This document shows positions 29,301 to 36,920 of a stretch of DNA of 64,000 nt, one piece after another. The notes beneath the pieces were generated by a model. It was not told where the DNA came from. It did no database searches and was given only the letters and a program-made list of their open reading frames with translations. The position numbers were made by a program, and so were the translations under genes. How positions within the stretch are numbered: position 1 is the stretch's first letter; each line of letters begins with the position of its first letter. The DNA comes from Vulgatibacter incomptus (GTDB lineage: Bacteria; Myxococcota; Myxococcia; Myxococcales; Vulgatibacteraceae). The stretch covers positions 4,286,554 to 4,350,553 of the forward strand of contig NZ_CP012332.1 of NCBI RefSeq assembly GCF_001263175.1, written 5' to 3'.

Positions 29301-30759
29301 CGCCACGGCGACGTTTGGCACGCTCACGCCGCCCGTCACCTTCTACGCCACCGGCAGGGCCGGCGGCGTCGCGACCCTCGAGCCCGTGTCCGGGAACAAC
29401 CAGGCCGCTATCGTTGGAACGCAGCTCGGCGCGCCCTTGGTAATTCGGGCCGTGGACGCCAATTCCAATCCCGTGCCGGGAGCGACGATCACGTACACGG
29501 TTACCGGAAACGGAACGGTCACCCCGAATGTGAATCCGTTCAGGACCGACGACAACGGCCTCGCCAGTGCCACGTTCAGGTTGGGCAGAGTCGCAGGCGG
29601 CACCACCAACTCGGTCCGATTCGCCTCTGGGACGCCGTTCGTGGTGTTCAATGCGATCGCGAATCCGGGCACTGCGACCCAGTTCACCATGGTCTCGGGC
29701 AACTTCCAGGAGGCGGAAGCCGGTACGGACCTCCCCCTCCCGGTAGTGCTGAAGGTGATGGACGCCGACAACAACGCGATCGAGGGCAGGCTGGTGAGCT
29801 TCCGGATCGACGCCGGCGGTGGCACGGCCGGCGCGGCTTCGGTGGCGACCGGCCCTGACGGCACTGCATCGACCGGCTGGACGCTGGGAACCACCGTCGG
29901 CTGGGGTCACGTTCTCGTCGCATCCACTACCGGTCTCCCCGAGCGGGCGTTCGTGGCACGGGCCACCCCGCCGGCCGGCATGGACGGCGCGCTCATGGCG
30001 GTGGCGGGTGACGGCGAGGTCGCCGGAGCGGGCAGCGAGTTCGGCTCGGCGATGGTCGTTCGTCTCGTCGACGAGAACGGCGACGCCGTCGCCGGCAAGC
30101 TCGTCGAGTTCGCCGCCGATGGCCCGGTGACCCTCACCGACGGCCAGGCGATCACCGACGCCGAGGGCCTGGCGTGGGTCTTCGCTTCCGCGGATCAGGC
30201 GGCAGCGGACGGTCCGGTGACCGTCACCGCTTCGGTGAAGGACTTCAACGCCCTTCCCACGGAGCTCGCGCTCGAGATCGCCGAGCCGGCCTCGGACTCC
30301 TGCACCGCCTACGGCGCTTCGTTCGCCTCGTTCGGCGCGTCCGCGGTGAAGCTCCAGAAGGCGGCCGTTTACTCGGCGGGCACCCTGGGTGCCCACGAGG
30401 TCCAGGTGAAGGTTGCTCCTGCGGTCAAGGGCAAGCCCGAGCTCGGCGCGGTGAACGCGGGCGTCGTGATGCGCTGCGGCGCCGGCACCGAGCAGGTCGC
30501 AGAGCTCCGTCCGACGGGCCTCTTCGTCGACGGCCAGGAGGCGAAGCCGGGTACCTTCGGCAACCTCTCGGTCCTCCACGTCGCCAACGCGTGGACCCTC
30601 GACTGCAACGGTGAGCTGGTCGTCAGCGTGGACGACGCCGTCGGCGGCGCGTTCCACTCGATGGTGGTCCAGCACGCCGCCGATGGCGCCTTCTCCGGCG
30701 GCGTCTGTGGCTCGGCCACGGCGGCTCCCGCCAAGGCCAGCCTCTTCTCGGTGCGGTAG
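26311..30759 (+). CDS. giant Ig-repeat lipoprotein (invasin/Big_1-like repeats)
   Basis: A 1482-residue lipoprotein (LLMFVMAGC lipobox, Cys near residue 19). The body is a chain of about 12 Ig-like repeats of roughly 100 residues, each marked by a core such as VQDLHGN, VVDGKGNEL, VIDANQNPV, VRDKKGNLV, VTDQHNNPV, LKDQYGNPV, VDANSNPV or VDENGDAV. These resemble bacterial Ig-like group 1 (invasin/intimin) repeats. From ~1330 a different C-terminal domain follows, with four to five Cys (SCTAYGASF, VMRCGAG, LDCNG, GGVCGS). Such rods usually carry adhesins at the surface. ATG 26311 was chosen because the signal peptide follows directly; GTGGGG precedes it. Two hairpins behind the gene end the transcript. 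Confidence 0.88.
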   Translation: MKRTVLFIGLLMFVMAGCSKETTDIKKPAPEGEVDPVRSTIVADPESGVVADGIDEVVLTISAKDRAGTAATNRSILVTSSLEQDVVTLSSDITDANGNASARISSVVAGRRIITVKVGQVPLGDSGRIMVDFVPGAAARLEFVAPPGDGQAGRALRPAVRVEVQDLHGNRILDANTDVTLALSDGSLSRTRAAEAGVASFDDVVIDTPNRASEGGYRLIATASGLETATSEEFRITTGVPSRLRFQTQPSSVAAGESLNFKVEVLDGAGNAVQDFSGPTPSIQARLLSNPTAAKLDGTVSVLATNGVATFSALSIGKSASGYTLVVSAPGFEGAESVPFAVTGSDPVGGSSRMTAGSALVVADGVSTSKLSIRVVDGKGNELPNAPVVLSTESEGVTFAPGNTLRTDAIGRAEAWVSSTVAGLATIKADVGGGALELTASVRFVAGAAGGTSTVVALDYDDLDLQTHPTADGVEEIEFLVTVIDANQNPVLGETVAISATGGANFWSETSSESNAMGLVTFKLRSDKAETKTIKAVVQGTTLPPVTVTFKPGAPDRGQSQLATGTPQTGIVGKPLGTAFGLRVRDKKGNLVPGADVTFAVATGGGQLIVGETGTPVPGPVTVAAGDNGIASVLLVLGTGAGAQTVSATAWSGQQGSPTPVTFTATANADTPTTIRFGQGPGVLTEGVTTTGTNVASGTAAVAAAQRLSVKVTDQHNNPVSGFQITFAVESAPDSFAALTTTAITTNATGDATVSSMTLSRKVGQNVFTAVRTTGTPALNGPSRYYVNVTPGNPAKIVIPTGTNVCVPSGNNQSGTVGTALTTTGAPLRLQVQVTDTNDNPIENQAVNFTPNTVADGGSFTSSMTNGNGCASTTYTLATTAGAKKAKAAVTGITSTAVFDATAVAGPVTDIAYDAGNNQTGTAGGPKLSNPISVILKDQYGNPVGGQPVTFAVVTGGGSLVSTGLSSTTAGANFGKATADWTLGTVAAPPSQDKNNSATATFGTLTPPVTFYATGRAGGVATLEPVSGNNQAAIVGTQLGAPLVIRAVDANSNPVPGATITYTVTGNGTVTPNVNPFRTDDNGLASATFRLGRVAGGTTNSVRFASGTPFVVFNAIANPGTATQFTMVSGNFQEAEAGTDLPLPVVLKVMDADNNAIEGRLVSFRIDAGGGTAGAASVATGPDGTASTGWTLGTTVGWGHVLVASTTGLPERAFVARATPPAGMDGALMAVAGDGEVAGAGSEFGSAMVVRLVDENGDAVAGKLVEFAADGPVTLTDGQAITDAEGLAWVFASADQAAADGPVTVTASVKDFNALPTELALEIAEPASDSCTAYGASFASFGASAVKLQKAAVYSAGTLGAHEVQVKVAPAVKGKPELGAVNAGVVMRCGAGTEQVAELRPTGLFVDGQEAKPGTFGNLSVLHVANAWTLDCNGELVVSVDDAVGGAFHSMVVQHAADGAFSGGVCGSATAAPAKASLFSVR

Positions 30760-30780
30760 GCCGCGCCGAATCGGAATCGC

Positions 30781-30804
30781 CCGCCGGCGCCCAGTCGCCG
30801 GCGG
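30781..30804. terminator. perfect GC-rich hairpin after the Ig-repeat gene
   Basis: A 9-base stem CCGCCGGCG / CGCCGGCGG with a 6-base loop, 21 bases after the stop. It stands just before a second, better terminator, so the two act in tandem. Confidence 0.55.
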
Positions 30805-30813
30805 AGTGATTGG

Positions 30814-30855
30814 AGCCCCCGCAGCGCCCTCTCCGGGCGGCGGGGGCTTTCTCTT
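30814..30855 (+). terminator. rho-independent terminator of the Ig-repeat gene
   Basis: Stem AGCCCCCGC / GCGGGGGCT (9 base pairs, 17-base loop with its own weak pairing), followed directly by the pyrimidine run TTCTCTT. This is the clearest intrinsic terminator in the window. Confidence 0.8.
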
Positions 30856-30931
30856 GCCGCCTTTCGATGGAACCGTGCCGGGCCGTCGTGTCGCCGGTAG
30901 CCTCTCCGGTGCATCCGACGGCCCGTGGCGA

Positions 30932-30937
30932 TATACA
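30932..30937 (+). promoter_or_regulatory. weak -10-like element before the CBS gene
   Basis: TATACA stands out in GC-rich DNA 32 bases before the ATG of the CBS gene. No good -35 box was found at 16-18 bases, so the call is tentative. Confidence 0.3.
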
Positions 30938-30968
30938 CTCGGGACCCATTTCCCAGGAGAGCCCGCTG

Positions 30969-31391
30969 ATGAAGGTTCGAGACCTGATGACCCGCGACGT
31001 CGTGACCCTCGAGGCAGGAGAGAACCTCCTCCTCGCCGACGACGTGATGCGCCTCGGCCGGATCCGGCACCTCCCCGTGGTCGAGAATGGCAGGCTGGTG
31101 GGCCTCATCAGCCACCGGGACATCCTCCAGGCCAGCGTCTCCTCCCTCGCGGGCCTCTCCCGCGCGGAGGACGCCTCGATCAAGAAGTCGATCCCCGCCC
31201 GCGAGGTGATGAAGCGCGAAGTGACGACTATCGGCCCGGACGAGCCTGCTCTCGTAGCCTGCTCGATCGTCCTCGACCGCAAGCTCGGATGCCTACCCGT
31301 CGTCGACGCCGAAGGCGCCCTGGTCGGAATCGTCACCGAGGCCGACTTCGTCGAGCTCGCCAGGCGCTACCTCGAGCAGCTCCGCGACTGA
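30969..31391 (+). CDS. CBS domain pair protein
   Basis: A 140-residue cytoplasmic protein made of two CBS motifs (~1-60 and ~78-138), which together form a Bateman module for adenosine-nucleotide binding. The family patterns are clear in both halves: VRDLMTRDVVTL...HLPVVENGRLVGLISHRDIL and AREVMKREVTTI...CLPVVDAEGALVGIVTEADF. No catalytic domain is attached, so it probably acts as a sensor subunit. AGGAGA lies eight bases before the ATG. Its stop overlaps the next gene, a histidine kinase, by one base (TGATG), so an energy-status input to that kinase is a reasonable inference. Confidence 0.92.
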   Translation: MKVRDLMTRDVVTLEAGENLLLADDVMRLGRIRHLPVVENGRLVGLISHRDILQASVSSLAGLSRAEDASIKKSIPAREVMKREVTTIGPDEPALVACSIVLDRKLGCLPVVDAEGALVGIVTEADFVELARRYLEQLRD

Positions 31392-32068
31392 TGTCCGACC
31401 GCGGTCATCGAACGGCGGAGCTCGCCTTCCTGGGCGAGCTCATGGCCTCCATCGCCCACGAGCTGCGCAATCCGCTCGGCGTGATCGACTCCTCGGCGCA
31501 CCTCCTGCGCTCGAGGCTCCAGAGATCACGCGCCGTTGCGGGCTGCGAGGAACACCTCGACCGGATCCAGGGCCAAGTGCGGATCGCCGCGCGCATCATC
31601 GACGATCTCCTCGAGCTCGCGAGAAGCAGGCCTCCGAAGCGCGAGGCAGTCGATCTGCCCGCCGTGCTGGAGTCCGCCCGAAGCTCGGTCGCGACGCCGC
31701 CGGACCTCGTGGTCGAGGTCCAACTCGAGCCGTCGCTCCACGTCGTACACGGCGATCCCGGTCACCTCCGGCAGATCCTCGTCAACCTCCTCGAGAACGC
31801 GGTCGAGGCAGCAGGCGCCGGCGGCAGGGTGCGGCTCACCGCCCTCGTGGAAGGCAGTGAACTTGCGCTCCGGGTGAGCGACAGCGGCAGCGGAATCGAT
31901 CCCGACCTCGGCCTGTCGATTTTCGATGCCTTCGTGACCGGTAGACCCCAGGGCGTTGGGCTGGGGCTCCCGCTATCCCGCATGCTGGCCGAGCGGAGCG
32001 GTGGAAGTCTCGAGCTCGGCGATGGCCCGCTCCCCGGCGCGACCTTCGTGGTCCGGCTGCCCATCTGA
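31391..32068 (+). CDS. small soluble histidine kinase without sensor domain
   Basis: A 225-residue protein holding only a kinase core: HisKA with His near residue 23 (SIAHELRNPLGVID), N-box VNLLENAVEAA, G1 SDSGSGIDPD, and a shortened F/G2 region (IFDAF...GVGLGLP). There is no membrane segment, PAS or GAF domain. Its start overlaps the stop of the CBS gene, so the CBS protein may provide the missing input. No response regulator lies beside it, so it is an orphan; the nearest receivers are in the 7.7-11.4 kb operon. The SGSGID loop deviates slightly from the usual DxGxGI form but keeps the Asp and Gly pattern. Confidence 0.88.
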   Translation: MSDRGHRTAELAFLGELMASIAHELRNPLGVIDSSAHLLRSRLQRSRAVAGCEEHLDRIQGQVRIAARIIDDLLELARSRPPKREAVDLPAVLESARSSVATPPDLVVEVQLEPSLHVVHGDPGHLRQILVNLLENAVEAAGAGGRVRLTALVEGSELALRVSDSGSGIDPDLGLSIFDAFVTGRPQGVGLGLPLSRMLAERSGGSLELGDGPLPGATFVVRLPI

Positions 32069-32086
32069 AGTGGTGGTCGAGATTCC

Positions 32087-32103
32087 CGTCTCGGTGAGAG
32101 ACG
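32087..32103. terminator. stem-loop between convergent kinase and TonB-receptor genes
   Basis: A 6-base perfect stem CGTCTC / GAGACG with a 5-base loop sits in the 48 bases between two convergent stop codons. No T-run; a bidirectional role is inferred from position. Confidence 0.45.
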
Positions 32104-32116
32104 AGCTCGGCAGCGC

Positions 32117-34651
32117 CTACAGCACGGCCCGGAAGCCGACGGTCGGGAGCATGTAGCGGATCTTGCCCTCCGAGCTCTCGTCGACCGCCTCGGGCGAGAT
32201 CGCCACGTTGATCACGTCGATGTAGAAGTCGAGCATCCACGAGTTGTAGACGGCGCGCTTGTCGATCCGGATGTCGAAGCGGGTGAACGGGTCGGTGCGG
32301 CCCGTGAGAGAGCCGTCTCCCGCACGAACCGGGCGCCCGCTCTGGAGCTGCATCCGCCCGCCGAGCTCCCAGTTTCGTGGGAGGCGCAGGCCGGCGACCA
32401 CGTGGAGCATGTGGGGCCTGTCGAAGTCGAAGGCTTCCCAGCCACGGGACGAGAGGCGCTCGCTCCGCGAGAGCGTGTACGCGATCCAGCCGAAGAGGTT
32501 TCCGCGATCCATCTTGCGGAGCATGAGCTCCACGCCGTACGAGCGCCCTTTTCGATTCGTGAGGAGGTTGTCGAGCCCGTTCGTCGGATCGCCCTCGGGT
32601 GTCGTCTGGCTCGAGTCGAAGTTCGGCTCGAGGACGATGGGATCCATCCAGTTGAAGTAGGTCGTCACGTCGAAGAGGTAGCCGGTGGCGAGCTCCACTT
32701 CGGTGCCGAGGCTGCTCTGGACACTCGCGGGGAGGCCGAGGTCCAAGGCGAGCTCGTCGAGGCCGGGGATCGGGATGAAGAAGCGCGGCGGCTGGTGGTA
32801 GTACCCGACGCCGCCCTTCAGCGTCATCGTCGCTTCGTCGGGCCACTCGCCGACGCGCCACCGCCAGAGCAGGCGCGGATCGAACGAGGCCTTCGACGCG
32901 GACTTCGTGTCGTAGAGGTCCACCCGTGCGCCGGGGATCACGGAGAGGGAGTCGGTGAGCCGCCAGGGCGTCTCGACCAGGCCGCCGACCGAGGCGATCG
33001 ACGGGTCGATCCGGTCGAGCGCGCTTCCCTGTTGATCGGGTGAGAGCGTGGGGAGCTCCGTCTGCCGGAAGGCGCCGTCCAGTCCGAACCTCACGGCGAA
33101 ACCCTCTGCGGCCGCGAATTGCCAGCGGATGCGGGGTTCGGCGCTCAGGGTCCGGATCGAGCCGGCGTTCTTTCCGGCCAGGAGGTCGTCGATCCCGAAC
33201 GAGATCGCGTAGCTCCCGTAGGTGTCATCGTCGCCCTGGCGGAAGCGGAGGTCGAGGCGGTGGAACTGGGAGCGCAGGTTGGCCTGCTTGACCCCGTCCA
33301 TCACGTTCCCCGCCTCGTCGTAGGAGCCGAACGCGAAGGCGGTCCACTTGCCCCTGCCGGCGGCGCCGTCCAGGCGCGTCTGGTAGTCCCAGTAGCTCGC
33401 GTAGGAGTCTTGGCTGAACGCGCTCAGGAGGAGGCCGGGGTAGCCGTAGCGCCCCGCCACGGTGGCGGTCGTATCGCCGAAGGTCGGCTGGCGGAGCAGG
33501 ACGGAGGTGTTCGTGAGGTCGAAGCCTGCGTCGACGATGCGCTCGTCCGGCCGCGCCCGCCGCGTGATCCCGTCGACGATGCCGCCGGTGTAGCCGCCGT
33601 ACTCGACGGGGAAGCTCCCCGGGTAGAAGTCCACGCGGTCGATGAATGACGGGTGGATCACGCCCGGACCCGCCAGGTAGTGGTAGAGCTGCGGAACGCG
33701 GACGCCGTCCAGGAGGATCCCGGTGGTGCCGGGGTTCGAGCCGCGCACGATCGGGTAGCTCAGGAGCGAGAACACCTGCCCGACGCCCGGCATCGCGCCG
33801 ACCACCCGGAAGGGGTCGCCGAAGGTCCCGGGGACCCGGGTGAGCTCGCGGTCGCGCAACGTGGTCCTCGAGACCTCCGCCCGCTCGGCCTTCCCGATCA
33901 CGATCGTCTCGTAGGGATCGTAGCTGCGGCGCTCCACGAGGTATCGGACCGCGACGCGCTCGCCCTCCGAGAGCCGCTCTCTCACCACGAAGCGGTTGTA
34001 GCCGGGCACCGCGACCTCGACCCGGCAGGGCCCCGCTGGCGCACGGAGCGAGAACGTCCCGTCGTTCCCCGATTCCGCCCGGAGGGTGCGGCCCTCCTGT
34101 TCCACGATCACCTCGGCGTGGGGAACCGGCTTCCTCGTTCCCTTTTCCAGGATCGAGCCCTCGAGGACGGCGGGGAGCTCCTGGTCCTCCTCTTCGGGCG
34201 GAGGCGGCGGCTCGAAGCGCTGGACGAAGGGGATCTCGACCGGGATCGGCGTTCCGCCCCAGCGCGCGGGCTCGAAGCGGAAGCCGGCGGCGGCGTTCAG
34301 CACGGCCTGGTCCCAGGGCTCGCCGGCCCCTTCCACGAGGTCGACGTTGAGGACCGTACCCGTCGCGTCGATGCGCAGGAGCACCTGGACCGTGACCGTC
34401 TCGGTCGGCGGCGGCGACCCCAGGGGCAAGGGCACGTGGAGCGAGCCGATCGGTACGGGCGGGACGAGCTCGGGCTCACCTGGCGTCAGCCCTGTGCCAG
34501 CATCGACCGTCCCGTCCGCGTCGACGGCATCGGCCGGCGGCTCGGACGATGCCGCCACCAAGCCAGCGTCGGGGGCGGCATCGGCGGGCGCGGCGATCCC
34601 CGGAGCCAGCAACAACGACAGGGGAAGGAGGACCTTCGCGATCAGCGCCAT
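32117..34651 (-). CDS. TonB-dependent receptor with fused TonB C-terminal domain
   Basis: An 844-residue outer-membrane protein. After a signal peptide (VLLPLSLLLAPGIAAPADA) comes an Asp/Pro-rich linker. A TonB C-terminal-type domain follows (~75-145: VTVQVLLRIDATGTVLNVDLV...GFRFEPARWGG), and a carboxypeptidase-regulatory-like domain (~155-230). The plug comes next (~245-365: PGVGQVFSLLSYPIVRGS...LLDGVRVP), then a 22-strand barrel to the terminal aromatic-rich strand (MLPTVGFRAVL). A TonB domain on the receptor itself is unusual, since TonB is normally a separate inner-membrane protein. ATG 34651 overlaps the upstream gene by ten bases; a GTG at 34663 is an alternative. The substrate is unknown. 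Confidence 0.9.
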   Translation of the reverse strand: MALIAKVLLPLSLLLAPGIAAPADAAPDAGLVAASSEPPADAVDADGTVDAGTGLTPGEPELVPPVPIGSLHVPLPLGSPPPTETVTVQVLLRIDATGTVLNVDLVEGAGEPWDQAVLNAAAGFRFEPARWGGTPIPVEIPFVQRFEPPPPPEEEDQELPAVLEGSILEKGTRKPVPHAEVIVEQEGRTLRAESGNDGTFSLRAPAGPCRVEVAVPGYNRFVVRERLSEGERVAVRYLVERRSYDPYETIVIGKAERAEVSRTTLRDRELTRVPGTFGDPFRVVGAMPGVGQVFSLLSYPIVRGSNPGTTGILLDGVRVPQLYHYLAGPGVIHPSFIDRVDFYPGSFPVEYGGYTGGIVDGITRRARPDERIVDAGFDLTNTSVLLRQPTFGDTTATVAGRYGYPGLLLSAFSQDSYASYWDYQTRLDGAAGRGKWTAFAFGSYDEAGNVMDGVKQANLRSQFHRLDLRFRQGDDDTYGSYAISFGIDDLLAGKNAGSIRTLSAEPRIRWQFAAAEGFAVRFGLDGAFRQTELPTLSPDQQGSALDRIDPSIASVGGLVETPWRLTDSLSVIPGARVDLYDTKSASKASFDPRLLWRWRVGEWPDEATMTLKGGVGYYHQPPRFFIPIPGLDELALDLGLPASVQSSLGTEVELATGYLFDVTTYFNWMDPIVLEPNFDSSQTTPEGDPTNGLDNLLTNRKGRSYGVELMLRKMDRGNLFGWIAYTLSRSERLSSRGWEAFDFDRPHMLHVVAGLRLPRNWELGGRMQLQSGRPVRAGDGSLTGRTDPFTRFDIRIDKRAVYNSWMLDFYIDVINVAISPEAVDESSEGKIRYMLPTVGFRAVL

Positions 34652-35325
34652 GCGAACGACCACGCGACGTAGACGGAGCGGTGACGCCAGGTGGACGGGG
34701 CCGACACATCCACGAATCCGCGGCCGCCCGGCGGGGGCGGCATCGGGCCTTCGGGCGTCAAGGCCCTCGAGGTCCGATCACTCGACTCATCGGAAGTGCA
34801 TCTCGTCCACTGCAGATCCGTCTGGACCACCGGCCCCGTGGCGAAGAGGCTCCCGAGCGGGAAGAGCCAGCCGGCCTTGGCCGACGCCGCCAGGCCGGTG
34901 CCGGTGCAGTCCCGGTTGACGATCATGCCGCCGTAGCCCAGGCCCGCCGCCACGAAGAGCCCGGACCACGGGTGGAATCCGAGGTCGGCAGTGCCGCTCC
35001 AGCGAAGCCCTTCGGCCTCGCCCGAGAGGACCGTGTAGTGGAGGGTCGCGGAGAGAGACCACCAGCGGTCCAGTCGCACCCCGGGCTCGGCCGTGAGGCT
35101 CAAGCCGCCGCCGCTCGGGACTCCATTCAATCCCGATAGCGTCTCGCTGCCCACGATGAGCTGGATCCGGAAGCCGGGCTCCGCCCACGCTTCGCCGGGC
35201 GACAGGATCTCGTCCGAGACCCGATCGGTCGGCTCCTCGTCCGCGCGGGCGGAATCGGCCAGCATCAGGCCGCACGCCATCGCCGCGGCCACCACGACTG
35301 CCTGCCAGGGACCAGCCAGCCTCAT
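34642..35325 (-). CDS. exported protein, possible outer-membrane beta-barrel
   Basis: A 227-residue protein with a signal peptide (AVVVAAAMACGLMLADSARA). The mature part is rich in alternating Gly/aromatic strands (LSLTAEPGVRLDRWWSLSATL, LGFHPWSGLFVAAGLGYGG) and ends in an aromatic strand, RSVYVAWSFAW, with a C-terminal Arg. That fits a small outer-membrane barrel of about eight strands, but no family is recognised. ATG 35325 follows GGGTGGG. Its 3' end overlaps the TonB-receptor gene by ten bases, so the two are coupled and may act in the same uptake or assembly step. Confidence 0.7.
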   Translation of the reverse strand: MRLAGPWQAVVVAAAMACGLMLADSARADEEPTDRVSDEILSPGEAWAEPGFRIQLIVGSETLSGLNGVPSGGGLSLTAEPGVRLDRWWSLSATLHYTVLSGEAEGLRWSGTADLGFHPWSGLFVAAGLGYGGMIVNRDCTGTGLAASAKAGWLFPLGSLFATGPVVQTDLQWTRCTSDESSDRTSRALTPEGPMPPPPGGRGFVDVSAPSTWRHRSVYVAWSFAWR

Positions 35326-35378
35326 CCCACCCGCCACCCGTTGAGTGGTGGGCAGTGTATCACCACTCCGGGCTCCGC

Positions 35379-36098
35379 CTAGTAGGGCGCTGCTTCGACG
35401 CTGGGAGGTGGATCCTCGTCCATGACGCTCGCTCCGCCGCTCCCGAAGGCGTGGAGCTCGAGGCCGATCTCCTTCGCGAGCTCGAGCCGGACGAGGCCGA
35501 AGAGGGGGACAGCGTCGGCGAACCACGCGCGGGACGGGAGCTTCGCGTTGGCGTCGAGGAGGGCGAGGCGCGAGACGAAGGAGCCGGCCGGCGTCTGCAC
35601 CGTGGTGGTCTCCTCGAGCAGGCGGGGCTCGATGGCGCGGCCGGTTGCAGCGGCTGATCCGCCTGCGCCGGGGACGAGCCCGGGAATCTCGCTCGGCGGG
35701 AGGTCCCGCACCGGTCCACCCAGGAGCCGCACCTTCGCCTCGAGGAGGCGCCCGGGGGTCGCAGGCTCACTCGAGACGAAGAGCTTGTACGCCTGGGTGG
35801 CGCTGCCGGGCCGCTGCGAGATCCAGATCTCCACCCAGGTTCCGCGCGATCCGGCTCTCACGTCTGGTCCGACGATGGTGAACCGGATGTAGGGAGCGAT
35901 CGGGTATCCGCCGAGGAGGAGGGCGTACTCGGCCCAGGCGCCGGGTTGGCTCCGCGTCACCCGCGCCCAGGGGAGGACGGGCGCGAGGCTCCCGAGCTGG
36001 ACCGTCCCCGGAGGCTCGCTGGTCTTCGCAGGAGCGGCTGCCGTCCCGAAGAGGAGGACTGCGACCAGGAGCGAAAGCCTTGGCCTTCCCCGTGCCAT
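35379..36098 (-). CDS. secreted protein of unknown function
   Basis: A 239-residue protein with a signal peptide (LSLLVAVLLFGTAAAPA). The mature part has beta-rich stretches (WAEYALLLGGYPIAPYIRFTIVG, GTWVEIWISQRPG) and a Gly/Ala linker near residue 145. I recognise no domain; its layout suggests a periplasmic or cell-surface beta-sandwich. GAGGAG lies eight bases before the ATG. It sits between the TadE-type operon end (42 bases upstream) and the barrel/TonB-receptor genes, same strand, and could belong to either transcript. Confidence 0.72.
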   Translation of the reverse strand: MARGRPRLSLLVAVLLFGTAAAPAKTSEPPGTVQLGSLAPVLPWARVTRSQPGAWAEYALLLGGYPIAPYIRFTIVGPDVRAGSRGTWVEIWISQRPGSATQAYKLFVSSEPATPGRLLEAKVRLLGGPVRDLPPSEIPGLVPGAGGSAAATGRAIEPRLLEETTTVQTPAGSFVSRLALLDANAKLPSRAWFADAVPLFGLVRLELAKEIGLELHAFGSGGASVMDEDPPPSVEAAPY

Positions 36099-36140
36099 GT
36101 GGACCGCTCCTCGCTGGGTAGAGCGTCATCCTATCCGATT

Positions 36141-36920
36141 TCACCGGGTGTTTCTCTCGACCCGGACGGTGAGAAAGGTCGGCCCGCCCTTCTCCTGCGT
36201 GGCCGTCGCGGTGAGCTGCCACTCGTCCCGATGCATCGAGAGCCCTCGGCTCGTGAGTCGATCGTCGCTCCCGACGTCCGACAGAGGCACGTCGCCGCCG
36301 CTCCAGCCCTCGCTCCGCAGGCGCTCGACGAGCTCCCGCTGCAGCTCGCCGGCGCCGACGGGCGTGGCCCAGCTCGACGTCGAGACGGCCTCGTCGCCGA
36401 GCCGATCGTCCACGCGGGAGACGAGGATCAGGTGCTCGGGGAGGGGAGGGAGCGGAGGCGGCTCCGACTCGCGGGGCGCGCGTCCCAAGGGCGACCAACC
36501 GCGGATCACCTCCGTCTCGCCGTCCTGGCCGCGGCGGGCAGAGATCAGCAGGTGGCGGCTCCGGCGGACGTCGAGGATCGAGAGCGCTCCCCCATCCGGC
36601 TGCGCGTTCTCTGCGAGATTCACCGGCTCGGCCTCGAAGTGGCGGCGGTAGTAGGCGAGGACGTCACCAGGCGACGCTTTGGTGCGGAAGATCGACGACG
36701 AGACGAGGCGGCCGTCGACGAGGATCTCGCCGCTCAGCGAGACGAGGCTCGCGCCGGGATAGGCCGGGAAGATCCCCGCGTCGCGGTCCTCCGGCACTGC
36801 GGCGGCGACGGCGGGAGTTGCACCCTGTGCTGCGAAAACAGCCGCGCTCGCTCCCGCCAGCGCCAGCAAGGCGAACGCGAGACGGCGAAGCGGCGCGGAG
36901 CAGGTTCGGGAGGTGTTCAT
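36141..36920 (-). CDS. exported protein of unknown function, last gene of the TadE operon
   Basis: A 259-residue protein with a signal peptide (LRRLAFALLALAGASAAVFA). The mature part contains AGIFPAYPGASLVSLSGEI and later SPGDVLAYYRRHFE, a segment type seen in many small proteobacterial secreted proteins of unknown role, and a C-terminal half with WSPLGRAPRESEPP. No catalytic motif is visible. Its ATG overlaps the stop of the TadE-type gene (ATGA), so it is translated with the pilin-like genes and probably helps their secretion or assembly. Confidence 0.72.
   Translation of the reverse strand: MNTSRTCSAPLRRLAFALLALAGASAAVFAAQGATPAVAAAVPEDRDAGIFPAYPGASLVSLSGEILVDGRLVSSSIFRTKASPGDVLAYYRRHFEAEPVNLAENAQPDGGALSILDVRRSRHLLISARRGQDGETEVIRGWSPLGRAPRESEPPPLPPLPEHLILVSRVDDRLGDEAVSTSSWATPVGAGELQRELVERLRSEGWSGGDVPLSDVGSDDRLTSRGLSMHRDEWQLTATATQEKGGPTFLTVRVERNTR

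Noticed and set aside
26575..30675. A 1366-codon open frame on the complement of the Ig-repeat gene
   Set aside because: The forward frame has a signal peptide and regular Ig repeats; the reverse frame is low-complexity Arg/Gly/His/Asp sequence.
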